From Bradyrhizobium nivariense (GTDB lineage: Bacteria; Pseudomonadota; Alphaproteobacteria; Rhizobiales; Xanthobacteraceae): a stretch of 42,776 bases of DNA. This document shows positions 27,035 to 37,557 of this stretch, in pieces. Below the pieces are notes generated by a model. The model saw only the letters and a program-made list of their open reading frames with translations. It did not search any database and was not told the origin of the DNA. A program made the translations under genes and the position numbers. Location: contig NZ_JARVWW010000049.1 of NCBI RefSeq assembly GCF_029846715.1, forward strand, positions 1 through 42,776, read 5' to 3'. Every line of letters begins with the position of its first letter. Position 1 is the first letter of the stretch.

Positions 27035-28255
27035 ATGACGAGAGATATCACACCGGCTGGTCCGCCGGCGACTGGGGCTGTGGACGAAACGTTTGCAGAG
27101 GTGCGGGCGAGCTTCGATCGGTTCTGCCTTGCGGCAGGGATCGAGGCGCTCGGCACGATGATGGAGGCGGATATCACGGCGGCCTGCGGGCCGCGCCACG
27201 GTCGCGGGACGCGGCGCGGCGGGCGCACCGTTGGGGCCGAGCGCGGGGACGGATCGGCTTCCACGGCGGCAAGATCGAGGTCGAGCGCCCGCGGGTCCGG
27301 GGCGTGGACGGCCGCGAGATCACGATCCCGGGCTGGGAAACGGCGGCGGAGGAGGATTGGCTCGGTCGCTGGGCGATGAACCTGATGCTGATCAATGTGT
27401 CGACGCGCCGGTTCGGCCGCGCTGTCCGGCTGCCCGAGGGTGACGTGCCGGCACCGCCCGGATCGGTGGTTTCGAAGTCGGCGGCCTCGCGGAGGTTCGT
27501 AGCGCTGTCGGCGGCGCGGCTGGCCGACTTCATGGCTGCCGACCTGTCCGCGCTCGACCTTCTGGTGGTCCAAATCGACGGGCTGCATCTCGGCGACGAT
27601 CTCGTGCTGGTCGCCGCGATCGGGGTTGACGGCGAAGGCAACAAGCATCCGCTGGCGCTGGTGGAAGGGGCGACCGAGAATGCCGCAACGGTTCAGGCCC
27701 TGCTGGACAACCTGGTCTCGCGCGGGCTCGACCCGGCGGTGCCAAGACTGTTCATCGTCGACGGCGTGAAAGCGTTGTCGAAGGCGATCCGCCGCACCTT
27801 CGGTTCGGCCGCCGCGATCCAGCGCTGCCAGATCCACAAGGCGCGCAACGTCATGGAACGCCTGCCGAAAGAGCACCATGCGGCCACCCGTCGGGTGCTG
27901 CGCAAGGCCTGGGAGCTCGATGATGCCGACAAGGCTGAAAAATTGATCCACAATCTCGCGCGTCGACTCGACCAGCAATGGCCCGGCGTAGCGGCCAGCA
28001 TCCTCGAAGGCTTCGACGAAATCCTGACCGTCGTCCGGTTGAAGCTGCCGAAGGAGCTTCGTCGATCGCTCGCCTGTACCAACATCGCCGAGAACATGAT
28101 GGGCACCATTCGCCGCGTCACCCGCAACGTCAAGGTATGGCCTTGTGATGGGTCGCGGCCGGCATGATCGAGGCCAACAAGGGCTTCCGACGATTGAAGG
28201 CGCACAAGCAATTGTCGGTTCTGCGTGCGGCCCTTCAAGCTCGCCACATCGCATG
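27035..28255 (+). pseudogene. IS256-family (mutator) transposase, frameshifted
   Basis: It starts at ATG 27035 after AAGGAG. The middle frame carries the typical IS256 segments: EDWLGRWAMNLMLINVSTRR, LLVVQIDGLHLGDDLVLVAA (first Asp), LFIVDGVKALSKAIRRTFG (second Asp), QRCQIHKARNV and NIAENMMGTIRRVTRNVKVW (Glu region). There are two frameshifts, near 27240 after RRGGRTVGAER and near 28135 after NVKVW. The C-terminus (ANKGFRRLKAHKQL) follows in another frame to about 28253. The transposase is inactive. A long open frame on the opposite strand is only a shadow. Confidence 0.88.
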
Positions 28256-28599
28256 ACGATACATCGCATGACGATCAAGCCCGTTGCCCACGTCACGAGG
28301 GCCGCGTAACATTCATTCCGCCAACGTTGGCCCGACGTAGTTCAACACCGATCGGGACATCCCCATGTCGATTGTCACGCAACGATCTCGGTCCAGTTCT
28401 GGTTGCAAGAAAGCTAAAGTTCACGGCCCCTTATGCAAGGCATTAAGGGCGCGTCGAGAACCAGGCAGGGTTGGACCGACGGCCCTCTAACTCATTAGGA
28501 GAACACAGTGCGCTAGCTTTATCAGTTAGATCGACAGTTCTGCACATGACCTCCAGAAAACGCGCCGAATGCGCCCCATTGGAGCGTGCGCCGCATCGC
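28256..28599. other. Spacer with no gene
   Basis: About 340 bases beyond the IS256. The start repeats tgacgatacatcgcatgacg in a short direct repeat (28250-28275). Otherwise nothing recognised. Confidence 0.35.
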
Positions 28600-29266
28600 G
28601 ACGCGCGTCGTCTATCATGGCCGAGCCGGCCGCCTCGAACGTAAATTAGGAGTATCATCGGGCGGGCAAGGTCCAGTTTCTCCTTTGAGAAAGCCATGCC
28701 GGTCAGCAGCTTGATCACAGGTTTGCCGATGACCACGAACTGGTCACCCTCAAGCTTATTTTGATACGCGATTATCGCTGTGCCTGTCAGACCTGCGTCG
28801 GCAAAGCCCTGCTTGACCATTAGTCGCACTTGAGGCGTGTTCTCACCGGGCACCACGATAATTGCAGGCTTGCCGGCTTTAGTGCAATTCTCCTCGCTCC
28901 ATTTGACGATCGCGCCGGTCTCGACAACACTGGTGCATATTGCCCCCACACGTTTACCGCACATTGTCTCGATATTGGCGAAGTTCTCGGCATTGGTGCG
29001 TACCGTGTAGAATACGTAGGGTTGACATACGTAATAAAGTTCACGCTGGCATGGCGTTCGGGCGTATCGCCTATTGCGCTCGAAAGGATGTCTGTCCGCT
29101 TTGTGTTGAGTGGGGCAAAGCTGAATATTTGGGCGAAGCTCGATTGGGTCCAGTTGACTTGCACGCCCATCTTCGAAGCGATCCCGTTCAGAATATCGAT
29201 GTCGAATCCAACGAGATTTCCGGAAGCATCGGCGAATTCGAACGGCGGAAATACAGTTGCCGCCAT
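28600..29266 (-). pseudogene. Amino-acid ABC transporter substrate-binding protein, broken
   Basis: Fragments in two frames match the family 3 solute-binding proteins. FPPFEFADASGNLVGFDIDI and FAPLNTKRTDILSSAIGDTP (29266-29040) are in the first frame. VFYTVRTNAENFANIETMCG, then VGAICTSVVE and NTPQVRLMVKQGFADA, are in the second. The signal peptide and C-terminus are lost. It would have bound an amino acid in the periplasm. It lies downstream of the amino-acid enzyme pair, across an IS256, and may once have belonged with them. Confidence 0.75.
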
Positions 29267-29358
29267 GCGCGGCGCCGGTCTTCATTGGAAGCGGCAGAGC
29301 GCGCGACCGTGCCTTTGATGGGACGCGTTTCGACTTGTCGTCGATCGAGCCTAAGGAA

Positions 29359-30196
29359 TCACTCCGGCGAACTGGAGGCGATCATCAGCTTGTCATAGTG
29401 CAGCAAGGCTGCAAAAGCTGCCGGGTTCAATGATTGCAGCCGACGGTAAAAGGCCAATGGGTCAAATGAGATCGCGAGCCGGCGCTGAAGCGCTGTGCAA
29501 TGTTGGCTTGGAAGACGTCGCCAGCGAAAATTAGGTCTATAACTCGCTCTACCGCGGCAATGTACGCTCACGGCTGAAGTTCGAATGCCATGCGCCGGCA
29601 AAGCCGATCGAGCGCTTCGGCGCCGAACTTGGACTGGCAAGCAATGCTGCAAATTCATCCGCTCGGCGGTGTGCCCGCTCGCTCCGACGCGCTGGATCCT
29701 GCTCCGGCCATCCGGTAGAACCGATCCAGCATCTGCTGTCACGGTGATCGAAGCTGACGACCAGGTCATAGAAATGTAAAATTGGGGCAGACCCGGGCAG
29801 GGAATCGCCGGCACAGGCAATTGTCCCAACGTCGTGTTCAGATGGTAAGCCAAAAAGCCGGCTGCGCCCCGCTGGAAGGGCGAAGATCGGGGCTATGTTC
29901 TTGCCGATACGCGGCGAGAACAGCGCGAAGAGCATCCCATGGATCCCCCAGAGAGCCACTCCATCGCAACTCGCCCGTCCGCCCACGATCGTGTAGGTAC
30001 TAAACGGATCGCAGGCCACGTATGAGTAGCGTCCGAGCAATTCATGCCTTGCCGCACTGTCGAGAAATGTAACCTGCCCTCGATGCGAGAGAGCGGGCCG
30101 CTGTGACAGGATCATCCACTGGAGTTCGCGGACGTGAAGCGGGCCATCAGTCACCGGCGATTTGCCTGTGTGGGCCTGGATGGTGATCCAGTTCAA
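29359..30196 (-). pseudogene. pabB: Aminodeoxychorismate synthase component I (pabB), truncated and frameshifted
   Basis: Pieces in several frames read as the N-terminal half of PabB: LLGRYSYVACDPFSTYTIVG, ILHFYDLVVSFDHRDSRCWI, GAWHSNFSRE and DPLAFYRRLQSLNPAAFAAL, then SSSPE followed by a stop where SPERFL is expected. The chorismate-binding C-terminal half is missing. PabB makes 4-amino-4-deoxychorismate for folate. This copy cannot work. Confidence 0.75.
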
Positions 30197-30247
30197 CGAG
30201 GGCGACGCTCGCGTGAAAGTCGAAAGCGATTGAGACCCTAGCCCGTC

Positions 30248-31757
30248 CTATTCGTGAGAGTGCGGCTTTTTGATCCGATTGATGTGGCCACACATGTCCT
30301 CTGACGAGGCGCAGAGGATTGCCTTCGGCTTTTCACCGCCTGACGACCGGTACTTTGCAACGCGCTTGAGGGATGGGTTGGGTGAACGGGGGCGGACGCC
30401 CCTCCGGTCTCCGGTCAAGGACCGAGCGGCAGCAGCGCGCCTGGCAAGCAGCGGATCAGGTCCGCTTCGGGACATGCCGCGGCGAACGCAAGGCGAATGC
30501 GGCTCGTGGCCTCGACGACACGGGGCAGCGATTTTCAGGAGACGAAGACGCAGCGTCGCGAACTCGGCTGTGGCCAATTCCCGGACTTTGGGAATGGCGT
30601 CGCGCACGGTCAGCATCAGCCAATAAGCGGCCGTATGGAGCACGAGACGGACCTGGTTGGCGAGCGCCAAACGGCAACTGGTGCGATCGGAGGCAAGCTG
30701 CGTCTTATGCAGCTTGATCAGATTCTCAGCTTGGCCGCGCGCGCAATACAGGCTGTCGTAGATCCACTCGGCCGAGCCGACATCGAGGCTGGCGACGACG
30801 AAGCGGATGTCGAGACCGAGCATCGTCGCCTCTATACGGGCGACGGTGCGCCGTTCGCGATCCCCGGACTTTGCCTTGTGGCGCGGCTCGGTATAGCCGC
30901 GCAGAACAGGCAGGTTCTCGATGGCGCGTCGCGTGCGGATGTCGTCAGCGACCTCGTCGACTTTTCTGGCTAGAGGCTTGCTACCGGACAGACCGAAGAT
31001 GTAGTCGATGCCGTTGTTCTCGCACCACGTCATCGCCTCCGGCCGAGCATAGTGCCCGTCGCCACGGAACGTAATTCGCGTCTTGTGCCATCGCGTGCGG
31101 ATGTGCCGTACCAGGCGTCGAAGATGGGCACGCACCTCGACGCCGCCCGGCGTCTTGCCGGGCCGCAGCACGACCGCCACGGGCCGGCTCGTCTCCGCGT
31201 CGTAGACGAGGATCGGCAGGAAGCAGCGTTCGTCATAATGAGCGTTGAACAGCGAGAGCTGCTGATGGCCGTGGACGACATCGCAGGAGTCGTCGATGTC
31301 CAGGGTGATGGATGCGGGCTCGCACGGATAGCTATCCAGCCATGCGTCGACCAAGGTGTAGGTAGGCGGATCACGTCGCGCAGTCGCGGCGAATTCTCCA
31401 GCCGCGACAGCGTCGGTGGGAACACAAATCCCGGCCGGTGTCCGGCAGGCGACCGCAGGCGAGCTTGAATGCCGGATCGGACCGCAGATGATCGAGGTCG
31501 TCGGCGTCCTCGTAGCCGCAGCAGATCGCGAACATGCGAGCGCGGAACATATCGACAAGGCTGTGCACGACCCGCATCGGATCGCGCCGATCCGGGAACA
31601 CCCGGGCCAAATTGTCGGCCAAACCGAGACGCCGCTCGGCCATCGCCAGAAGCATCACGCCCCCATTCGAGGTCAGGCGCCCACCATCGAAGGCAGCTGT
31701 GACTTCCTTGGCGTGAACGGCTGGAAACGAGAATGGCAGAATCGTATCATCGGTCAT
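30248..31757 (-). pseudogene. IS1380-family transposase, frameshifted
   Basis: The N-terminus MTDDTILPFSFPAVHAKEVT with LTSNGGVMLLAMAERRLGL is in one frame to about 31430. The catalytic part (SITLDIDDSCDVVHGHQQLS with the first Asp, ITFRGDGHYARPEAM, then NGIDYIFGL and EWIYDSLYCARGQAENLIK) is in the next frame. A second change near 30540 alters the C-terminus. The order of motifs is that of IS1380. The ATG overlaps the stop of the IS5-type frame next to it. Confidence 0.88.
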
Positions 31758-33057
31758 GGCGGGCGTGGCGTTCGCGGTGAAAGATGATGGGGGTTGTAGC
31801 CGGCCGCGGCGAGGATAGCGTTGATGCGGTCCCCGACGCGGCCCTTGAGATAGTTGCGGTCCATGCGGTGCTCGGCCTTGACGTGGCCGATGACGGGCTC
31901 GACAGCCGCACGACGCTTCATCTCGCGCCGGATGGAAGCCGTGACGCGGCGGACCTGCCCCGAGATCCAGACCCTGAGCCGGTTCGGGTGGTTGTGGCCA
32001 CGGTACCCTTTGTCGACGTGGATGCGGCGAGCCGGCGAGCCTCCACGCCGGTGAGCTTCTCCATGTCGGCGATCACGGGGCCGAGGGTGTGCCCATCGAA
32101 GGGATTGCCATGCAGTGCCTCGGCATGGAGCACGAACTGTCCGCCCTTCGGGGAGGTCACGGGGGTGGCGATACTGACCTTGCAACCGAACTCGTAAGGC
32201 GCGCGGGCTTTGCCTTTGCCGATGCCATCGACCTCCGGGGCATGTAACGCATAGACCTTGGGGCCGCGCTGATGCTGATCCTGAGTGCGCATGCGCTGCG
32301 CTAACTCGAGCAGCGCGCCGAAGCGGGCCTCCAGCATCACATCGCCATCAATCTTGCGGCGGATGTCGCGGATGATCCGGCCAAGCCGCGTCCGCGGGAA
32401 CTTGAGCTGGCGCCGGGCGCGTTTGAACTGGTGGGCGTGGGTATAGCGGCCGACCATGATGGTGGCGCGCTTCGCCAGGCGCAAGTAACTCTGGCGCAGC
32501 GGCAGGCGGTTGCGCTTAGCGAGCCCGGCGAGCTTGGTGATGGCCCGATGCATCAGCCGCGCATCGGTCGGCTGCGCAACGGCCTTGGGCTGCACTGTGG
32601 TTTCGACCACCACCCGTTCCAGGTCCTTGGGACCGATCGCGCCAGTCTTGTGCGCCACCGACAGACTTTCCTGGATCAGCGCGACGAGTTGCTCCTCGCC
32701 GAGCCGCTGGCGCCAGCGCGTCATCGACGATCGATCGAACGGCAGCCGGTGGCAAAAGCTCAACTCACCGCAGAAGTATTGGTAGTAGGGGTTCTCGATC
32801 CAGCGGGCGCACAGCACCTCATCCGAGAGATTGTGCATGTGCTTCAGAATGAACAGGCCGGCGACAAGCCGCGTCGGCAGGCCAGGCTGCCCCGGACCGG
32901 CTTGGCACACCGAACCAAAGCGGTCATCCAGAAACTTCCAGTCGATCAGCGCCGCCAGCCGCGCCAGCGGGTGGCCCATGTCGATGATTTGATCGAGCGC
33001 CGGAAGCAGCAGGTCTTTCTGGCGATCATCCCGCGGTTTGCTCACCGCGTTCCCCAT
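31754..33057 (-). pseudogene. IS5-family transposase, frameshifted
   Basis: It starts at ATG 33057. Signatures are LVAGLFILKHMHNLSDE, ENPYYQYFCGE and RWRQRLGEE. The first acidic site reads VVVETTVQPKA, with Glu where Asp is usual in relatives I recall. After a frame change near 32040 it continues with HVDKGYRGH and AAVEPVIGHVKAEHRMDRNY, the other catalytic residues. The tail after AAAGYN is replaced by a short unrelated end whose TGA overlaps the IS1380 start. The right inverted repeat was not fixed. Confidence 0.87.
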
Positions 33058-33273
33058 GCCGACGATCCGCTGTCAGGGAATCACGAATCGCTCAAGAGCA
33101 AAATCCCAAAACGCAAGAAAGCGAGGTCCAACACTCCGCTTTCCTGCAAAATCGGAATACTTTATCGAGACAACTTTTGCCTATTTCTCAGGTCGATCCG
33201 CATTCTTCACGAGCGACTCGTAAGGTAGCTGCCCGTGAAGATTGTCCGCCAACAAGAACGCGTGTCGTCGTCG

Positions 33274-33575
33274 TTACGCGAAGCCCGCATCCGTTGAAAC
33301 ATTGTAGTCAGCAGCAAACCGGACGTCCCGAAGCGGTCGGACTCGCCTGATCGATTCCTGGTAAAGATCATGCGCGTTGTAAGCCGCAAGTTCCATCTCG
33401 TTGTCGAACTCACCATAAACGACGTCAATATCGTTGCCGAGCTGGTCGGTCTTGCAATTGCGAGCCACCTGGAGTCGGCGCGCATGTGGGATTGTGGTAA
33501 GAACCGACAAGCCCTCGATCATTTGGTCATACAAGTCGTGTCTTTTGCGGTGAACAAGACAATGTGGCGGATCAT
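33274..33575 (-). pseudogene. Dabb-domain (stress-responsive A/B barrel) protein, frameshifted
   Basis: Starting at ATG 33575 the protein reads MIRHIVLFTAKD, the usual start of Dabb-domain proteins. The frame changes near 33525, and the rest (MIEGLSVLTTIPHARRLQVA, GNDIDVVYGEFDNEMELAAY, FAADYNVSTD) follows to 33274. The combined length of about 100 aa fits the family. One indel breaks it. The function of such proteins is poorly known. Confidence 0.75.
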
Positions 33576-33760
33576 GGATGGTCTTAACGCGATGACGTGA
33601 CCTGGCACAATTAGCTTGGGGTCGAGCCCACCGCAACGGTTGGAACGATTGCTAAGCCTCGATCGCGGCAGCGTGCACACAGCTCTGGATAAGAGCAGAA
33701 GTCGCGCGCACGAATCCTCCACTTCACGATGGAAATCTGCGCAAATCGGCGAGAGCTCGC

Positions 33761-34017
33761 TTGATGGGTGCGCTGGCGCTGGGAAGGGCTGCCGTGGCAG
33801 TGGACAGAAATGCCAGTCACAACAATACGCCAGCTCGCGGTGACTGGGATTGCGCCGAAGCCGAGGCGCTAGATCGCCTGCCGTTTGCTGACCTTATGTT
33901 TTGCGCCCAGAGCGTTCATCGCGCGAACTTCGATCCAAACTACGTCGAAGCGGCAAGCCTACTCAGTCTCAAGACCGGCGGCTGTCCAGAAGACTGCGGC
34001 TACTGTTCGCAGAGTGG
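33761..34017 (+). pseudogene. bioB: Biotin synthase, N-terminal part
   Basis: The frame carries LPFADLMFCAQSVHRANFDP, EAASLLSLKTGGCPEDCGYC and SQS. This is the radical-SAM Cys-x3-Cys-x2-Cys cluster region of BioB, which inserts sulfur into dethiobiotin. The likely starts are GTG codons near 33794-33800. The gene is cut at 34017 by IS66. About 90 codons that should follow are missing, and the gene resumes at 36617. Confidence 0.82.
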
Positions 34018-34092
34018 TACGCATACGACGAGGACCGCCTGATTGACGCATGCGCGCGGCACGGCGAGCTCTATGATGGCGTTGCGTGAAGG

Positions 34093-35756
34093 TCAGGCGG
34101 CCTGCTGACCGGCGGGCTTGTCGGCTTGGCGCAGGAGCTTCCATTTCCAGGGCAGCAGTTCGTGCAGACGCGACGCGGGAAGATCGGCGATACGGGCGAG
34201 GACGTCGGCGAGCCAGGCCTTGGGATCGACGTCGTTGAGGCGACAGGTCGTGATCATCGTCAGCATGATGGCGGCACGGTCGGCGCCGCGCTGGCTGCCG
34301 GCGAAGGTCCAGTTGCGCCTTCCCAAGGCGATGCCTCTCAATGCGCGCTCAGCGCAATTGTTGGTCAAGCAGATCCTGCCATCGTCGAGGAAGCGGGCGA
34401 AGTCGTCCCAGCGCTTGAGCATGTAATTCATAGGCTTCAGGACCTCGGAGGAGCGCGAGAGGGTTTCGCGCTCGCGCAGCAGCCAGGTGTGCATGTCGTC
34501 GAGCAGCGGCTTGCTTCTCTCCTGGCGCACGGCGCGCCGCTCGTCGGCGCTGCGGCCGTTGATGGCGCGTTCGATCTCGAACAACGCATCGAGGCGTCTG
34601 ACCGCCTCCAGCGCGATCGGAGAGACCGGTTTGCCCTTCTTACCTTCCCGAGCATTTTTCTCGATGTCAGCCAGCTCGAAGAAGCCCCGCCGCGCATGGG
34701 CCAGGCAAAACGCCGGTGTGATCGGCATCGCTTTCTTTTGCGGGTCGAACAGCGGCTCGAAGCCGTTGTAGCAATCGGCTTGCAGGATACCGGCGAAGGC
34801 GGCCAGATGCTTCTGGGGGTGCTCGCCTCGTCGGTCGCTCGAGGCGTAATAGACCGCCGCCGGCGGCGCAGGCCCGGCAAAGGGCCGGTCATCCCGCACA
34901 TAAGTCCAGATCCGCCCGGTCGTGCACTTGCCCTTCGCCAGGATACGGATGGTGGTGTCGTCGCCATGCAGGCGCTCGGCCGCGAGTACATGGCGTTCGA
35001 TCAAGTGGAAGAGCGGCATGACGGCGAAGGTCCCGTGGCCGACCTGGTCGGCCACTGTCGACAACGGCAGGTCGATCCCCTCGGCCTTAAAGCGCGCGCT
35101 CTGGCGGTTGAGCGGGATATGCATGCCGAACTTGTCGAACAGGATCGTCGCCAGCAATTGTGGGCCGATGAAGCCACGCGGCGTGGCATGGAACGGCGCG
35201 GGCGGCTGGCTGATCTTCTCGCAATCGCGGCAGGTGAACTTCTCGCGTACCGTCTCGATAGCTTGAAGCGGCGCGGGATCTCCTCCAGCGTCTTGGTCAC
35301 ATCCTCACCGATCTTCGCCAGCCGCGATCCACCGCAGCAGGCGCAGCTCGTTGGAGCCTCAATGACGACGCGCTCGCGTTCGATGTCATCCGGCCATGGT
35401 TTGCGCACCGGCCGCTTGCGCATGAAGGGGCGGACGTTCTGCGTCTTCGCCGCTGCGGCCTGCGCGGCAAGCTCATCCTCGCTTGCCGTGGTGACGAGTT
35501 CTTCGAGCTCCAACTCCAGCTGCTCGAGCAGCCGTGCCGTGCGCTCGGAGCGCGGCCCGTACAGTTCGCGTTTGAGCTTCTCGATCCGCAGCTCGAGATG
35601 CGCGATCAGCGCCTCGTTGTCCGACAGCTCCGCCCGCGCGTTGGCGGCATCCGCGACGGCCACATCGCGTTCAGCCTGCAACGCCTCACGCTCGGCCAGC
35701 AGCGCCATGTAGGCACTCGCGAGGTCCGAAGGAAGAGCGCCCGGCTTCGATGTCAT
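34093..35756 (-). pseudogene. tnpC: IS66 TnpC transposase, frameshifted
   Basis: The N-terminal frame (from ATG 35756) has the coiled-coil start ALLAEREALQAERDVAVADA, the zinc-binding SCACCGGSRL and LEEIPRRFKL. The frame changes near 35265. The other frame carries the DDE domain: LATILFDKFGMHIPLNRQS, LHGDDTTIRIL, ILQADCYNGFEPLF, AHARRGFFELADI, then TNNCAERALRGIALGRRNW. A single indel disables the protein. Confidence 0.88.
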
Positions 35757-35801
35757 GAAGCCATTGAATCAGATTAGGCTGCAGATTCAATCGTAAAAAG
35801 G

Positions 35802-36149
35802 CTATCCAACTCGCGTTGGACGCAAAGTTTCTTGAGGATTGCGCCAGTCGATTCCAGATAAGAGATAACCCAACTGCGCCGGAGAGATCGTCACTGCTTC
35901 GCCCGCAACCGAAGGCCAGATGAATCTTCCTCTCTCAAGTCTTTTTGTAAACAGGCATGCCCCCTGGCCATCATGCCAAATCACCTTCAAAAGATCGCCG
36001 CGTTTTCCCCTGAAGCAGAAAAGACCACCGCCCATGGGGTTGTGCTTGAGCACTTCCTGCACGCGGAGAGCCAGGCTCGGAAAGCCGCACCGCATGTCGG
36101 TGTGGCCAGTCGCCAGCCATACCCGCACGCCCGTGGGGATCGGAATCAT
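35802..36149 (-). CDS. tnpB: IS66 TnpB (Orf2) accessory protein
   Basis: A 115-aa IS66 Orf2 protein with the family pattern VWLATGHTDMRCGF, FCFRGKRGDLLKVIWHDGQG, LFTKRLERGRFIWP and YLLSGIDWRNP. It is required for IS66 transposition, with unclear chemistry. The start ATG overlaps the tnpA stop (ATGA, 36146-36149). It is complete. Confidence 0.93.
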   Translation of the reverse strand: MIPIPTGVRVWLATGHTDMRCGFPSLALRVQEVLKHNPMGGGLFCFRGKRGDLLKVIWHDGQGACLFTKRLERGRFIWPSVAGEAVTISPAQLGYLLSGIDWRNPQETLRPTRVG

Positions 36150-36553
36150 CGCCGGTCCAGAGCCTCGACGATGCGGCGAAGCGCCTCAACGTCAACCCCC
36201 GCATCGACAATGACGCGCCGCCCGCTCGTCAACTCGACCTCAATTCGCTGCTCGGTCGAAAGCGCCGGCGCGCTCCGCGATGAAAGTGCCGCCGATGGGA
36301 CTGGCCTATCCTCTGCGACAACCGCTCTGACAAAGCCAGCCTCGGATTTGGCCCGGTTCGCCACCAAGCCCCTCCGCCAAGTCACCAGCAGAGAACGCGA
36401 CAGACCATATCGTCGCGCCGTTGCCGCAACCAGACGCGGCTCGGACATGCTTTCCAAAACAATCCGCGCCTTCTCCTCCTCCGACCAGCGCCGTCGCCGG
36501 CCTGTCTCCACCACTTCAAGTCGATTCAGCGCACTGATCGTATGACTGTCCAT
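36146..36553 (-). CDS. tnpA: IS66 TnpA (Orf1) DNA-binding protein
   Basis: A 135-aa helix-turn-helix protein (RRRRWSEEEKARIVLESMSE, then ATARRYGLSRSLLVTWRR) with a C-terminal segment RIEVELTSGRRVIVDAGVDV. The ATG at 36553 is preferred; the frame is open five codons further to a TTG at 36568. It is coupled to tnpB by a four-base overlap. It is complete, but the element's transposase is broken. Confidence 0.88.
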   Translation of the reverse strand: MDSHTISALNRLEVVETGRRRRWSEEEKARIVLESMSEPRLVAATARRYGLSRSLLVTWRRGLVANRAKSEAGFVRAVVAEDRPVPSAALSSRSAPALSTEQRIEVELTSGRRVIVDAGVDVEALRRIVEALDRR

Positions 36554-36616
36554 ACGTACAGTTCTCAACCATTAGACCACCCCGTCGCAAGGCGTCTCTC
36601 CTCGGAGGCTTACGCT

Positions 36617-36990
36617 CGGCTGCTACAATCACAATGTAGACACCTCGCCCGGGTTCTACTCCGAAATCATCACGACGCGCACCTTGCAAGACCGCATCGA
36701 CACACTCGCACATGTGCGCGCCGCCGGCATCAAGGTTTGCTGTAGTGGCATTATTGGCATAGGTGAGCGAGTCGATGATCGGATTGCCATGCTCGTGCTG
36801 CTCGCCAAATCTCCCCAGTCAACCGGAAAGCGTGCCCATCAACCTGTGGAACGAGGTCAAGGGCGTGCCGTTCAGCGAAACCGCCGGATGCGTCCGAAGC
36901 AGCGACCTTCAAGCCCCGCGTTGTGCTGGTGGACGAAGAAAACCGCATCATCACACGTTCGAAGTCGGGCGAATGACGGCTTGAGCTCGT
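36617..36990 (+). pseudogene. bioB: Biotin synthase, middle/C-terminal remnant
   Basis: Beyond the IS66 end the frame reads NHNVDTSPGFYSEIITTRTL, QDRIDTLAHVRAAGIKVCCS and GIIGIGERVDDRIAMLVLLA, a clear BioB match. An extra base near 36805 shifts the frame, which continues PESVPINLWNEVKGVPFSET. After this the BioB sequence is lost. The gene is a pseudogene at both ends. Confidence 0.8.
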
Positions 36991-37045
36991 GCCTTTGAAG
37001 AGAGCCACATCGTTTTCTACCAATAGCGCCGGTTAGCGACACAAT

Positions 37046-37534
37046 ATGATCCCGAGCCGTCAAACCGAACTTTCCGACTATGTCGTTGCCTTGCAGGACT
37101 TGAAAGAAGACGAGCGGCTACGCTTTCTCAAGCGGCGCGCGGGACTCGATTTCGTATCGAATGATTATCTGGCGCTCGCGAGCGCTCCGCGGATGAAAGA
37201 TGCTGTCTTAGCGGCTCTCGAATCCGGCACAGCCATTGGAGCAGGCGGCTCGCGACTTCTGCGCGGCAATTGCGAGGAGCACGAACGACTCGAAGAAGAA
37301 GCTGACAACTTCTACGGCGCAGAGACAGCACGTTTCTTCGGCGGCGGCTATGTGGCGAATTGTGTTGTCCTGACGACGTTGCCGCAGCGGGGCGATTTTC
37401 TGGGTTTCGTTTTTCTCGTGCATGCAAGTATTCGCGAAGGTGCGCGAGCTGGGCGGGCCGACTTTCGGATGTGCGCTCATAATGATCCTCAGTCGGTCGA
37501 AAGTACAATTCGTGGAGTGGCGGGCCAATGGTGA
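37046..37534 (+). pseudogene. bioF: 8-amino-7-oxononanoate synthase, N-terminal part
   Basis: This is the start of BioF (PLP-dependent condensation of pimeloyl thioester with alanine): FVSNDYLALASAPRMKDAVL, GAGGSRLLRGNCEEHERLEE, AETARFFGGGYVANCVVLTT and LVHASIREGARAGRADFRM. It stops after 162 aa; full BioF is about 380 aa and the PLP lysine lies in the lost part. It follows bioB as in rhizobial bioBFDA clusters, but bioD, bioA and bioZ are absent here. It is truncated at about 37520. Confidence 0.82.
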
Positions 37535-37557
37535 ATCATGCCGATCCGAAATCCCGA

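Larger units (their letters stand above)
34018..36613 (-). mobile_element. IS66-family element inside bioB
   Basis: A three-gene IS66 element. The right end reads, on the minus strand from 36613, gtaagcctccgaggagag, the typical IS66 terminus. The left end at 34018 reads gtacgcatacgacgag, matching about 12 of 16 positions. No 8-bp target duplication is seen and bioB has lost its middle, so insertion was followed or accompanied by a deletion. Confidence 0.75.

Noticed and set aside
27001..28296. 431-codon minus-strand open frame
   Set aside because: It is antisense to the IS256 transposase, has low-complexity Arg/Pro-rich content and no ribosome site.
34126..35712. 528-codon plus-strand open frame
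   Set aside because: It is antisense to IS66 tnpC; the tnpC frames carry clear family motifs and this one does not.
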